Shown here: piece by piece, positions 7,317 through 13,062 of the stretch
How the letters are laid out: every line of letters begins with the position of its first letter
Numbering within the stretch: the first letter of the stretch is position 1
Position numbers and translations under genes: made by a program
Source: CAZXDS01 sp964639525
GTDB taxonomy: Bacteria; Bacteroidota; Ignavibacteria; Ignavibacteriales; Melioribacteraceae
DNA length: 13,062 nt
Assembly: GCA_964639525.1 (NCBI GenBank)
Contig: CAZXDS010000091.1
Span: 1 to 13,062, forward strand
Direction: 5' to 3'
Notes under the pieces: model-generated
Told to the model about the DNA's origin: nothing
The model's input: the letters and a program-made list of their open reading frames with translations, nothing else
Database searches by the model: none

Positions 7317-8533
7317 ACTGTAGAAAAAGCATATTATTTTTTTTAAGTTTTTCACTCATTACCGCATCAACGGTTTTACCCCAGTCAAACCGGAAAATTA
7401 AAAAGCAAAATTCCGAACTATCTAAGCTTGAGAGCGAAATATCTAATCTTGGGGAAAAATTAGCTGCTAAATCGGAAAAAGAAAGAAATTCCATTGAAGC
7501 TCTGGAAACATTGAACAACCAGACACTTCTATTAAATAAACTAATAAATAAAATAGTCAAAGAAGAAAAAATCAAAGAAAAATCGATAAAAAACATAAAT
7601 ATTAAAGTTAAGAGTATTTCCGGAAAGATTGAGGCACTTCAAGAAGAATATGCTTCATATATTATGTGGATTTACAAGCGTAGTCTAAAATCCGACTTAT
7701 CCTATATCCTTGACGCTCAGTCCTTTAAGCAAGGTTTGCTTCGCTATAAATATTTACATTTAATTTCAGAGGGAAATAAAAATCTACTTGATGAATTAAA
7801 ATCAAGAACCAAAGACTTGAATAAATTGAAAGTCAAATACAATAGTGAATTAAAAGCGAAACAAAATTTGGTGGAAACAAAAAATAAAGAAAAAATTATT
7901 CTTACTAACCAAAAAGCAGTGAAGGAAAAAGTAATTGATCAATTGAAAAATGATCAGGAAGCCATTGCAAAAGAAATTGAAGAAAAAAGATTATCAGAAT
8001 TAGTGATTAAAAAAATTATTGCAAAGTTAACAGAAGATGAAAGGCGCCGACAAGAGTTATTGCGTACCAAGAGACTAAAAAACAAAACGGTTGCTGCAAT
8101 TATAGATTACAGTTATGACAAGTATGAAAATTTTGGGGAATTAAAAGGTAAGCTAAATTGGCCAGTTACCACCGGAAAAATTGTTCGGAAATTTGGCGAG
8201 AACACGAATGCAAGAATAAATACGGTAACGCTGAATTATGGAATTGATATAAAAACGAAAAAATATATTCAAGTTAAAGCTATTTCGAGTGGACGCGTTT
8301 CTATAATTGATTGGATTCCAGGTTATGGGAGTGTTATTATTATTACGCATAAAGGCAATTACCGAACAGTTTACGGACATCTGACAGATATTACTGTTGA
8401 TGAAGGTGATGAAATAACAGCCGGTGAAGTTATTGGCGAAGTAAACGAAAGCCTTGAAGGAAATATTCTGCATTTTGAGATTTGGAAAGAGCGAAATTAT
8501 CAAAATCCTGTTAAGTGGTTAGTGAAAAAGTAA
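7310..8533 (+). CDS. envC: EnvC-like murein hydrolase activator (coiled coil + degenerate LytM/M23)
   Basis: This is a 407-aa exported protein. It has an N-terminal signal peptide (hydrophobic 8-22), a long charged coiled coil (about 28-255) and a C-terminal LytM/peptidase M23 domain (about 283-405). The domain keeps the M23 skeleton: NYGIDI (309-314), YGSVIIITH (339-347), YGHL (355-358) and LHFEIW (387-392). Two key residues are lost. The first zinc ligand of HxGxD is N309, and the first histidine of HLH is I386, while D313, H357 and H388 remain. E. coli EnvC is likewise inactive and activates amidases AmiA/AmiB at the division septum, so an activator role is inferred. The coiled coil would engage FtsEX in that model; no FtsEX genes are here. 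The ATG overlaps the lipoprotein gene by 7 nt. The start has no clear Shine-Dalgarno, consistent with translational coupling. Confidence 0.88.
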   Translation: MVNCRKSILFFLSFSLITASTVLPQSNRKIKKQNSELSKLESEISNLGEKLAAKSEKERNSIEALETLNNQTLLLNKLINKIVKEEKIKEKSIKNINIKVKSISGKIEALQEEYASYIMWIYKRSLKSDLSYILDAQSFKQGLLRYKYLHLISEGNKNLLDELKSRTKDLNKLKVKYNSELKAKQNLVETKNKEKIILTNQKAVKEKVIDQLKNDQEAIAKEIEEKRLSELVIKKIIAKLTEDERRRQELLRTKRLKNKTVAAIIDYSYDKYENFGELKGKLNWPVTTGKIVRKFGENTNARINTVTLNYGIDIKTKKYIQVKAISSGRVSIIDWIPGYGSVIIITHKGNYRTVYGHLTDITVDEGDEITAGEVIGEVNESLEGNILHFEIWKERNYQNPVKWLVKK

Positions 8534-8677
8534 GAATCAAATTTTTATATAAATTCCCATTAAACTCAACTTCAAAAAGCTTAGTTCATTTATTTGAAAT
8601 TTCATCTCTAAACTTTTTACACCTTTTACCGATAATTAAAAAAATGTAAATATTAACGGATTAATAAAAGCAGTTGC

Positions 8678-9208
8678 ATGGATGCAATTACAAACACATT
8701 GAACAAACTCTATGTTCACAATACGCATACAATAACTCATCTTAGTAACGTAAAATCGTATAGTGAATTATCAGATCAAGAGAAAGCCGAACTACGTAAA
8801 TTAAAGGAATTGGATGCACACGTTCGTCAGCACGAGCAAGCTCACAGAACTGCTGCAGGCGAACTTGTAATAGGGACTACACATTATGATTACAAAACAG
8901 GACCTGACGGACAAAGATATGCCGTATCCGGTGATGTAAAAATTGAAACTTCCAAAGCTTCAAGCGGACCGGCAGAAACAATTGTAAAAGCAATGAAAAT
9001 CAGAATGGCAGCTCTGGCACCATCCGATCCGTCCTCGCAAGATAGAAATGTTGCTGCTCAAGCTATGCAGATGGAACAGGAAGCTCAGCTTCAACTGGCG
9101 AAACAAAAAACGGAAAATAGCGAATTTTTAAATGGAACTGTTTCCTACAATAAATCCGGCAAAAAAATTGGGCTGCCGAATGAATCGATTTTTAATATTA
9201 TTGTTTAA
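8678..9208 (+). CDS. SprA-related putative metalloprotease
   Basis: This 176-aa protein matches, from memory, the SprA-related family (putative metalloproteases of the CJM1_0395 type). The hallmark segment has VRQHEQAHRTAAGE (49-62), containing HEQAH, which fits the zinc-protease HExxH motif. It continues with HYDYKTGPDGQRYAVSGDV (69-87) and AALAPSDPSSQDRNVAAQA (111-129). No signal peptide or membrane segment is evident, and the N-terminal 30 residues and C-terminal tail look disordered. The family has no well-established substrate, and a third zinc ligand is not obvious. It should not be confused with the unrelated giant gliding-motility SprA. It stands 144 nt after the EnvC-like gene, probably with its own promoter, and converges on the hydrolase gene to the right. 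Confidence 0.78.
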   Translation: MDAITNTLNKLYVHNTHTITHLSNVKSYSELSDQEKAELRKLKELDAHVRQHEQAHRTAAGELVIGTTHYDYKTGPDGQRYAVSGDVKIETSKASSGPAETIVKAMKIRMAALAPSDPSSQDRNVAAQAMQMEQEAQLQLAKQKTENSEFLNGTVSYNKSGKKIGLPNESIFNIIV

Positions 9209-9276
9209 AACTGTTTTTAAAAACTTTAATTTCAACTGTTTGTAATTTATAAATCAAAATATTTTGAATCCCTTCG

Positions 9277-9326
9277 CGAACTTTGCGTGCTCAGCGTGAA
9301 ATTATTTTTCTGTCGCTCAAAGTTCG
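9277..9326. repeat. Inverted repeat between convergent genes; 'CTTTGCGTG' type element
   Basis: CGAACTTTG (9277-9285) is matched by its reverse complement CAAAGTTCG (9318-9326) across a 32-nt gap. The left part reads CTTCGCGAACTTTGCGTG, a sequence style that I recall as scattered through many intergenic regions of Bacteroidota and other phyla. It lies in the 165-nt gap between two converging genes, where it might also act as a two-way terminator. No T-run follows the stem closely, so that role is weakly supported. Confidence 0.5.
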
Positions 9327-9373
9327 ATAAAACAAAAATGGCTTTGATATTCTTTACTAAAATGTTCAATAGA

Positions 9374-10099
9374 TTATTCCGGAACATGAACCAAAAAATA
9401 CTCCTTTGCACTTTCGCCAATTTCAACGGCTTGTTCCATTGTCATGTGAAGTTCTGTTTCTTCCTTAAATTCTGCACCGGCTTCGAGTATTGCCAAATCC
9501 GCATTTTCCGACATTTCGGCAAGCGATTTGCAGTAAGCAGTATCGCCTCCGTAAGTAATAGCTTTTTTATTGTATATAAACTTGAAACCAAGTGAAGGAA
9601 CTGCAAAAGTTTCGCCCTTTTTGCTTCCGGGCTCTTTATGGTTAACAAAAAAGGGAGTGATTTTTACAGACTTTCTCCTAAACGGTTTCGATGAAGAAAT
9701 TCTTACCAAATTAATTTTGTAAGTTAATTCATTTCCGTAAACTTGATTGAATGCGGTGTAAATACTTTCCATTTCAACACAGCCCTTGGGGAAATAAATA
9801 TTAAGTACGGTCTTTTTTTTCATCACGGAAAGATAAGTTAGCAAAGACCAAACGCCGCCGATGTGGTCGTGATGCCCGTGCGAAATAAAGATATCGGTGA
9901 TTTTTAAAATATCTTCCGGATTTAAAGTTTTGTTTAAATCCCGCAAAATGCCGTCGCCGGGATCAATGATAAAGTTTGAACTTTCCGTTGAGAGCAAAAT
10001 ACCAGTAGCAATGTTTGGAATCGAACAAAAAATTTCGATAAAAAAATCATCCTTCTGCCAAACCAAAGGATATTTCGGTGTATATTTTTTTGGTGCCAA
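9374..10099 (-). CDS. Metallo-beta-lactamase-fold hydrolase
   Basis: This 241-aa protein has the MBL fold with a complete-looking metal-binding set. It shows FIIDPGDG (43-50), the HxHxDH motif as HGHHDH (74-79), VNHKEPGSK near the middle, GGDTAYC (which supplies the bridging aspartate) and a C-terminal histidine (H238) in LVHVPE. The arrangement is closest to RNase Z/arylsulfatase-like or small-molecule hydrolase MBL proteins; the substrate is unknown. There is no signal peptide. The start is a TTG, backed by a Shine-Dalgarno; no ATG or GTG lies between it and the upstream stop. It follows feoB by 30 nt in the same direction, so it is probably transcribed with the iron genes. A direct role in iron uptake is unproven. 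Confidence 0.85.
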   Translation of the reverse strand: MAPKKYTPKYPLVWQKDDFFIEIFCSIPNIATGILLSTESSNFIIDPGDGILRDLNKTLNPEDILKITDIFISHGHHDHIGGVWSLLTYLSVMKKKTVLNIYFPKGCVEMESIYTAFNQVYGNELTYKINLVRISSSKPFRRKSVKITPFFVNHKEPGSKKGETFAVPSLGFKFIYNKKAITYGGDTAYCKSLAEMSENADLAILEAGAEFKEETELHMTMEQAVEIGESAKEYFLVHVPE

Positions 10100-10106
10100 T
10101 GTTTTA

Positions 10107-10111
10107 TCCTT
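10107..10111 (-). promoter_or_regulatory. Ribosome binding site fixing the TTG start of the MBL gene
   Basis: On the minus strand AAGGA lies 7 nt before the TTG at 10099. Upstream the frame meets a stop at 10127-10129 without an ATG or GTG. This TTG is therefore the best-supported start. Confidence 0.65.
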
Positions 10112-10129
10112 ACTTAAATAATTTAATTA

Positions 10130-12166
10130 TTAAATGAAAATTTGTGCAACAATTCCGCCAATCAAAAATGAAACAACCCACGTTCCCGCCCAAACAATAA
10201 AGCCTTCTTTAAAGCCGCGTTCTTTAAGCATAACAACCACCGAAGCAATACACGGAACAAAAAGCGTAATTGTTATTAATGCAACCGTTGTCTGCATTGG
10301 AGATAACGAGAGATTAAACAAACCGGCAGCACCAAAATCACGGCGCACAATTCCCATAATAAAAGCGTTTGCAGCTTCCTTAGGTAACAGCAGCCACTTT
10401 GTGGTTATTGGTTCCAATAGATTTTCCCACATCACAAGCAGTCCGGTAATTTTTAATAAACCGACGGCAAAAGAACCCACAAAAAACCAACCGCCTGCTT
10501 CTTTCATAAAACCAATTGTACGATAGTAAGTTTTTCTAAAAACATTTGTCAAGTTTGGAACATTCATTGCCGGCAAATCCATTAGCAGCGGAGAACTTTC
10601 ACCCGGTAGCATTTTATCCAATATTGTTGAAATGGCAATTAATACCGTGAGAATTGTTCCGGTATAAATGATAATCGGCACTACACCAACACCAGTGAGC
10701 ATTGCGGCAATAACAGCAAGCTGAGCAGAGCAAGGAATTACAAATTGTAAAATAGCAGTAACAATTGTTTTTTCGCGTTCAGTTCCCATCAAGCGTGTAG
10801 TAATTGTAGCCATTGTAATACAGCCGAATCCAAGTATAATGGGAATTACCGCACGTCCGTTTAATCCGAGTTTTGCAAACATCCGGTCAAGCATTGTTGA
10901 AAGTCGCGGCAGATAACCGCTGTCTTCTAATATTGCCATTACAAGATAAAACCCAATAACAAGAGGAAGCAGAAGAAACAACAGATATGTAATGGTCATT
11001 GTAATAAATCCGAAATCCCCAATCATTAGTTCAACAAGCGGATTTTTAAATTGGAAATCAAGTTCGGTATTCGGTTGTTCAGCCATTGATTCAAAACTGT
11101 TTTTCAACTGCGGATTTTCGTTCATTCCGTTTGGGAAGACAAAAGTCTTTGTGTTAGTTACATTGCCTTGGTTATCCGAGCTAACTGCGGTTATATCTGC
11201 AGGAGTATAATCGGCAGCGAAAGATTTGATATTATATTCAAAAAGGTGATGCCCGATTTCGATTTCCGTGTAGTTAACAACCGTTTGTGCAATAAAGTTG
11301 CCGATAAAAAAATAAACAAGTGTAAGCACAACGGCAAGAATGGGAATGCCGGTTATAGGATTGAGAGATAAATGTCCGAGTTTGCTTAAAAATTCTCCTC
11401 TATACGAATCTTCGCGTTGTACGGAATCGATTATTTCGCTAATCTTATTTCTTCTGCCGATGTAAAGTTTTTCTCTTTCGGCAGGTGTTCCGGCAGTAAT
11501 ATTATGTTTTGCCGATATTTCTTTGTCGCCTTCAAGTATTAAAACGGAATCCGATTGGCTTACGCCCTTATCCATAATCTGCTGCAGTAATGCAAAAATA
11601 TCCAAGTCAAGATTTCCGGTTTTTGCATTTCGTATTGCATCGTCCAAATTATTAAAACCTGTCTTTTTTACGGCGGAAGTTTCATAAACGTTAACACCTA
11701 GAATTTCGGATAGCCTTGTCGAATCAATTTTAATATTTTTTCGTTTAACTTCGTCGGAAAAATTTAATATTACGGAAACCTTTTTTCCCATTTCAATTAA
11801 TTGCAGAGTGAGAAAAAGATCGCGTTCGAGGTTTAAGCTGTTTACAATATTCAATACTTTATCGGCAGAAAGGATTACTTTTTTTGCAACCCGTTCTTCA
11901 TCGTTAAATGATGAAACACCGTATATTCCGGGTGTATCAAAAATATCATATTCTTTATATTTTGCAGAAGAAATTTCAACGGTTGTTCCCGGAAAATTTG
12001 AAACGTCAACATACATTCCACTAAAATAGTTGAAAAATAAAGATTTCCCTACATTCGGGTTTCCTACAAGAACTACCTTTTCTCTTCCTGCTGGTGCTTT
12101 ATTTTCCGAATTTTCTTCATTCGAGTTTTTATGTTCATCAATTGAAACTGAATTATGACAGTGCAT
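10130..12166 (-). CDS. feoB: Ferrous iron transporter FeoB
   Basis: FeoB imports Fe(II) across the inner membrane. The 678-aa product has a short Cys/His-bearing N-terminus (MHCHN), then a cytosolic G domain: G1 GNPNVGKS (35-42), G2 in NFPGTT (57-62), G3 DTPG (77-80) and G4 NFSD (135-138). A helical GDI-like linker (about 150-260) and a polytopic membrane part with two Gate regions follow. The Gate cysteines appear in LGFGCITMAT and IPCSAQLAV. This differs from E. coli-type GFGCxVPA and CSARLPVY and matches a known alternative FeoB subtype, from memory also seen in deltaproteobacteria and Aquificota. A loop of ~75 residues containing TPADITAVSSDNQG sits between the first membrane segments. 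It lies 61 nt after feoA with no FeoC; the start has no clear Shine-Dalgarno. Confidence 0.96.
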   Translation of the reverse strand: MHCHNSVSIDEHKNSNEENSENKAPAGREKVVLVGNPNVGKSLFFNYFSGMYVDVSNFPGTTVEISSAKYKEYDIFDTPGIYGVSSFNDEERVAKKVILSADKVLNIVNSLNLERDLFLTLQLIEMGKKVSVILNFSDEVKRKNIKIDSTRLSEILGVNVYETSAVKKTGFNNLDDAIRNAKTGNLDLDIFALLQQIMDKGVSQSDSVLILEGDKEISAKHNITAGTPAEREKLYIGRRNKISEIIDSVQREDSYRGEFLSKLGHLSLNPITGIPILAVVLTLVYFFIGNFIAQTVVNYTEIEIGHHLFEYNIKSFAADYTPADITAVSSDNQGNVTNTKTFVFPNGMNENPQLKNSFESMAEQPNTELDFQFKNPLVELMIGDFGFITMTITYLLFLLLPLVIGFYLVMAILEDSGYLPRLSTMLDRMFAKLGLNGRAVIPIILGFGCITMATITTRLMGTEREKTIVTAILQFVIPCSAQLAVIAAMLTGVGVVPIIIYTGTILTVLIAISTILDKMLPGESSPLLMDLPAMNVPNLTNVFRKTYYRTIGFMKEAGGWFFVGSFAVGLLKITGLLVMWENLLEPITTKWLLLPKEAANAFIMGIVRRDFGAAGLFNLSLSPMQTTVALITITLFVPCIASVVVMLKERGFKEGFIVWAGTWVVSFLIGGIVAQIFI

Positions 12167-12227
12167 TTATTTAATATAATTTAAATTCTAATAATATAGT
12201 TATTGTTGTTTTCCGAATATCCGAAAC

Positions 12228-12527
12228 TTAATAATCAGTTATAATAACGCTGATTTTGCTTGCAATATCAAATCCGAGAGCAATTTCCTGACGCTTTCTA
12301 ACAAGTACTATTGTTCCGCCCGGAAGTCGTTTCAAACACTTAAATTTACTTTCAACTGCTATTCCAAGTCTTATTAATTGCGATTTAATTTCCCCTGACG
12401 GCAATTCTGCAATTATAATATTCTGCCCGCTTTTTACTTTGTCCAGATATGCTTTCTGTTTATTTTTTATGATTGCATTTTTTTGAGTCTTTACTTTTCC
12501 CAAATATATTGAACGAGTATCCCACAT
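12228..12527 (-). CDS. feoA: Ferrous iron transport protein A (FeoA domain)
   Basis: FeoA is a small SH3-like cytosolic protein that works with FeoB. The FeoA core is visible at residues 28-96: LDKVKSGQNIIIAELPSGEI, a LIRLGIAVES turn (the usual RLxxLGI..G region), LPGGTIVLVRKRQEIALGFDIASKISV. The start is uncertain. The core begins just after the fur stop, but no ATG, GTG or TTG lies in frame between that stop and the core. The nearest ATG is at 12527, inside fur, giving 99 aa and a 68-nt overlap. A TTG at 12593 would extend it further and is less likely. A non-standard start nearer the core (for example the CTG before LDKVK) is possible. It sits between fur and feoB, fitting Fur control of iron uptake. 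Confidence 0.85.
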   Translation of the reverse strand: MWDTRSIYLGKVKTQKNAIIKNKQKAYLDKVKSGQNIIIAELPSGEIKSQLIRLGIAVESKFKCLKRLPGGTIVLVRKRQEIALGFDIASKISVIITDY

Positions 12528-12915
12528 ATTCCAATCCGTTTTCTTTACAAATTTTATTAACAATTTTTTGAATTTGCGGAGAAGTAAATTCAATTATTTT
12601 TCCGCAATTAGTGCATATTAAATGGTCATGAACCTGTTTATTAAAGTTCGATTCGTAATGCGTTTTGTTATCACCAAAGTTTCTTTTTGAAAGCAATTTG
12701 CATTGCCGTAAAAGTTCCAATGTGTTGTAAACAGTTGCCCGCGATACATTAGAATTATTGTTCTTCATATTCACAAATAATTCATCCGCCCCAAAATGTC
12801 CGGGTTGTTCTAATGCAAAATCAAGAACTTCAAACCTTTCGGGAGTAATACGGTGTTTTCCTTTTTTTAAAAACTTCTTAAACTCTTCGTGTGCTTTTTC
12901 AAATACTTTTTTCAT
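12460..12915 (-). CDS. fur: Fur-family metal-responsive transcriptional repressor
   Basis: Fur-family proteins bind DNA when loaded with metal and shut off iron uptake genes. The 151-aa product has an N-terminal winged helix (HRITPERFEVLDF at 21-33; SRATVYNTLELL recognition region at 58-69) and a C-terminal dimerisation domain. Probable regulatory metal ligands are H40, E88, H96, H98 and E109; glutamate at 109 favours Fur over PerR. The first structural zinc pair is present (C101, C104 in ICTNCGK). The second pair is replaced by serines (S141, S144 in GKSKDS), with a lone C147 after it. The ATG at 12915 is preferred; a GTG two codons earlier (12921) is an alternative. It leads the operon fur-feoA-feoB-MBL. 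Feo control is inferred from this position. Confidence 0.93.
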   Translation of the reverse strand: MKKVFEKAHEEFKKFLKKGKHRITPERFEVLDFALEQPGHFGADELFVNMKNNNSNVSRATVYNTLELLRQCKLLSKRNFGDNKTHYESNFNKQVHDHLICTNCGKIIEFTSPQIQKIVNKICKENGLEYVGYSFNIFGKSKDSKKCNHKK

Positions 12916-12947
12916 ATCCACAACATTATTTAGATTTAGTCTATATA

Positions 12948-12976
12948 AAATTACTTAAACAGGATATATTTGTCAA
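12948..12976 (-). promoter_or_regulatory. Sigma70-like promoter of the fur-feo operon
   Basis: On the minus strand a perfect -35 TTGACA (complement of 12971-12976) is followed after 17 nt by TAATTT (complement of 12948-12953), about 33 nt before the fur start. A Fur operator overlapping it would be expected for autoregulation, but I do not see a convincing 19-bp Fur box. Confidence 0.5.
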
Positions 12977-13034
12977 CTAAAAATTGTATTAGCGGGAATT
13001 TCTTTAGATTTATAAATGAGTCCACTCTAAAAAG

Positions 13035-13062
13035 CCCCAAACGGACTAAAGTCCGTTTGGGG
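13035..13062. repeat. 28-nt perfect hairpin at the window end (REP-like)
   Basis: CCCCAAACGGACT, a 2-nt AA loop, then the exact reverse complement of the left arm: a 13-bp GC-clamped stem that ends precisely at the last base of the window. It could continue beyond. The GGACTAAAGTCC core is a style of palindrome recurrent in Bacteroidota-group intergenic DNA. It lies upstream of fur. On the plus strand it has no visible T-tail within the window, so a terminator role cannot be judged. Confidence 0.8.

Noticed and set aside
7156..7596. Open frame of 146 codons on the minus strand
   Set aside because: Antisense to the lipoprotein/EnvC junction; Phe/Leu/Ser-rich low-complexity translation of A-rich coding DNA.
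8678..9208. Gliding-motility protein SprA of the type IX secretion system
   Set aside because: That SprA is a huge outer-membrane beta-barrel; this 176-aa HEQAH protein belongs to an unrelated family that merely shares the name.
9287..9595. Open frame of 102 codons on the plus strand across the repeat element
   Set aside because: Mostly antisense to the MBL hydrolase; the peptide is Phe/Cys-rich, typical of spurious antisense frames.
10134..10526. Open frame of 130 codons on the plus strand
   Set aside because: It lies antisense within the conserved membrane part of feoB and has no start context or family resemblance.
12930..12955. Fur or PerR box in the fur upstream region
   Set aside because: An ATTTAGTCTATATAAAAT-like stretch has some symmetry, but too many mismatches to the 19-bp Fur or 15-bp PerR consensus in AT-rich DNA.

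Overview
This is an AT-rich stretch of bacterial chromosome carrying mostly housekeeping, envelope and metal-homeostasis genes. The TPR / lipoprotein / EnvC-like cluster, the FeoB subtype and the palindromic intergenic repeats suggest the Bacteroidota–Chlorobiota–Ignavibacteriota assemblage, with an Ignavibacteria-like organism as my best guess. That placement comes from memory of family and gene-order patterns, not from a search. I see no rRNA, tRNA, CRISPR array, phage gene, transposase gene or complete insertion sequence.

Positions 1–3133 (minus strand) form a probable four-gene operon, read right to left. It holds a PrsW-type intramembrane protease, NadD (NAD biosynthesis), the MeaB/ArgK GTPase that services methylmalonyl-CoA mutase, and the first ~205 codons of an acyl-CoA carboxylase carboxyltransferase subunit that runs off the left edge. 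Gaps are 27 nt or less, and nadD and meaB overlap by 4 nt. MeaB next to a biotin-dependent carboxylase points to propionyl-/methylmalonyl-CoA metabolism.

Positions 3134–4261 hold a divergent intergenic region and rsgA (plus strand), the ribosome-assembly GTPase. It is followed by 434 nt without a gene (4262–4695) carrying a compact cluster of four palindromes. Two of them are inverted copies of each other flanking a perfect 26-bp palindrome, a REPIN/MITE-like arrangement. A different 28-nt hairpin of the same general style closes the window at 13035–13062.

Positions 4696–8533 (plus) form a tightly overlapped envelope operon: an exported TPR protein, a lipoprotein of LolA/LolB (DUF4292-like) type starting at TTG, and an EnvC-type coiled-coil/LytM protein. 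The LytM domain has lost key zinc/catalytic histidines, so the protein is more likely an amidase activator than a hydrolase. A SprA-related putative metalloprotease (HEQAH motif) follows at 8678–9208.

Positions 9374–12915 (minus) form an iron module read right to left: a Fur-family repressor, FeoA overlapping the end of fur, FeoB, and a metallo-beta-lactamase-fold hydrolase 30 nt after feoB. A sigma70-like promoter lies upstream of fur. Fur would sense iron and control the Feo ferrous-iron transporter from within its own operon. The Fur protein is odd in lacking the second cysteine pair of the usual structural zinc site.
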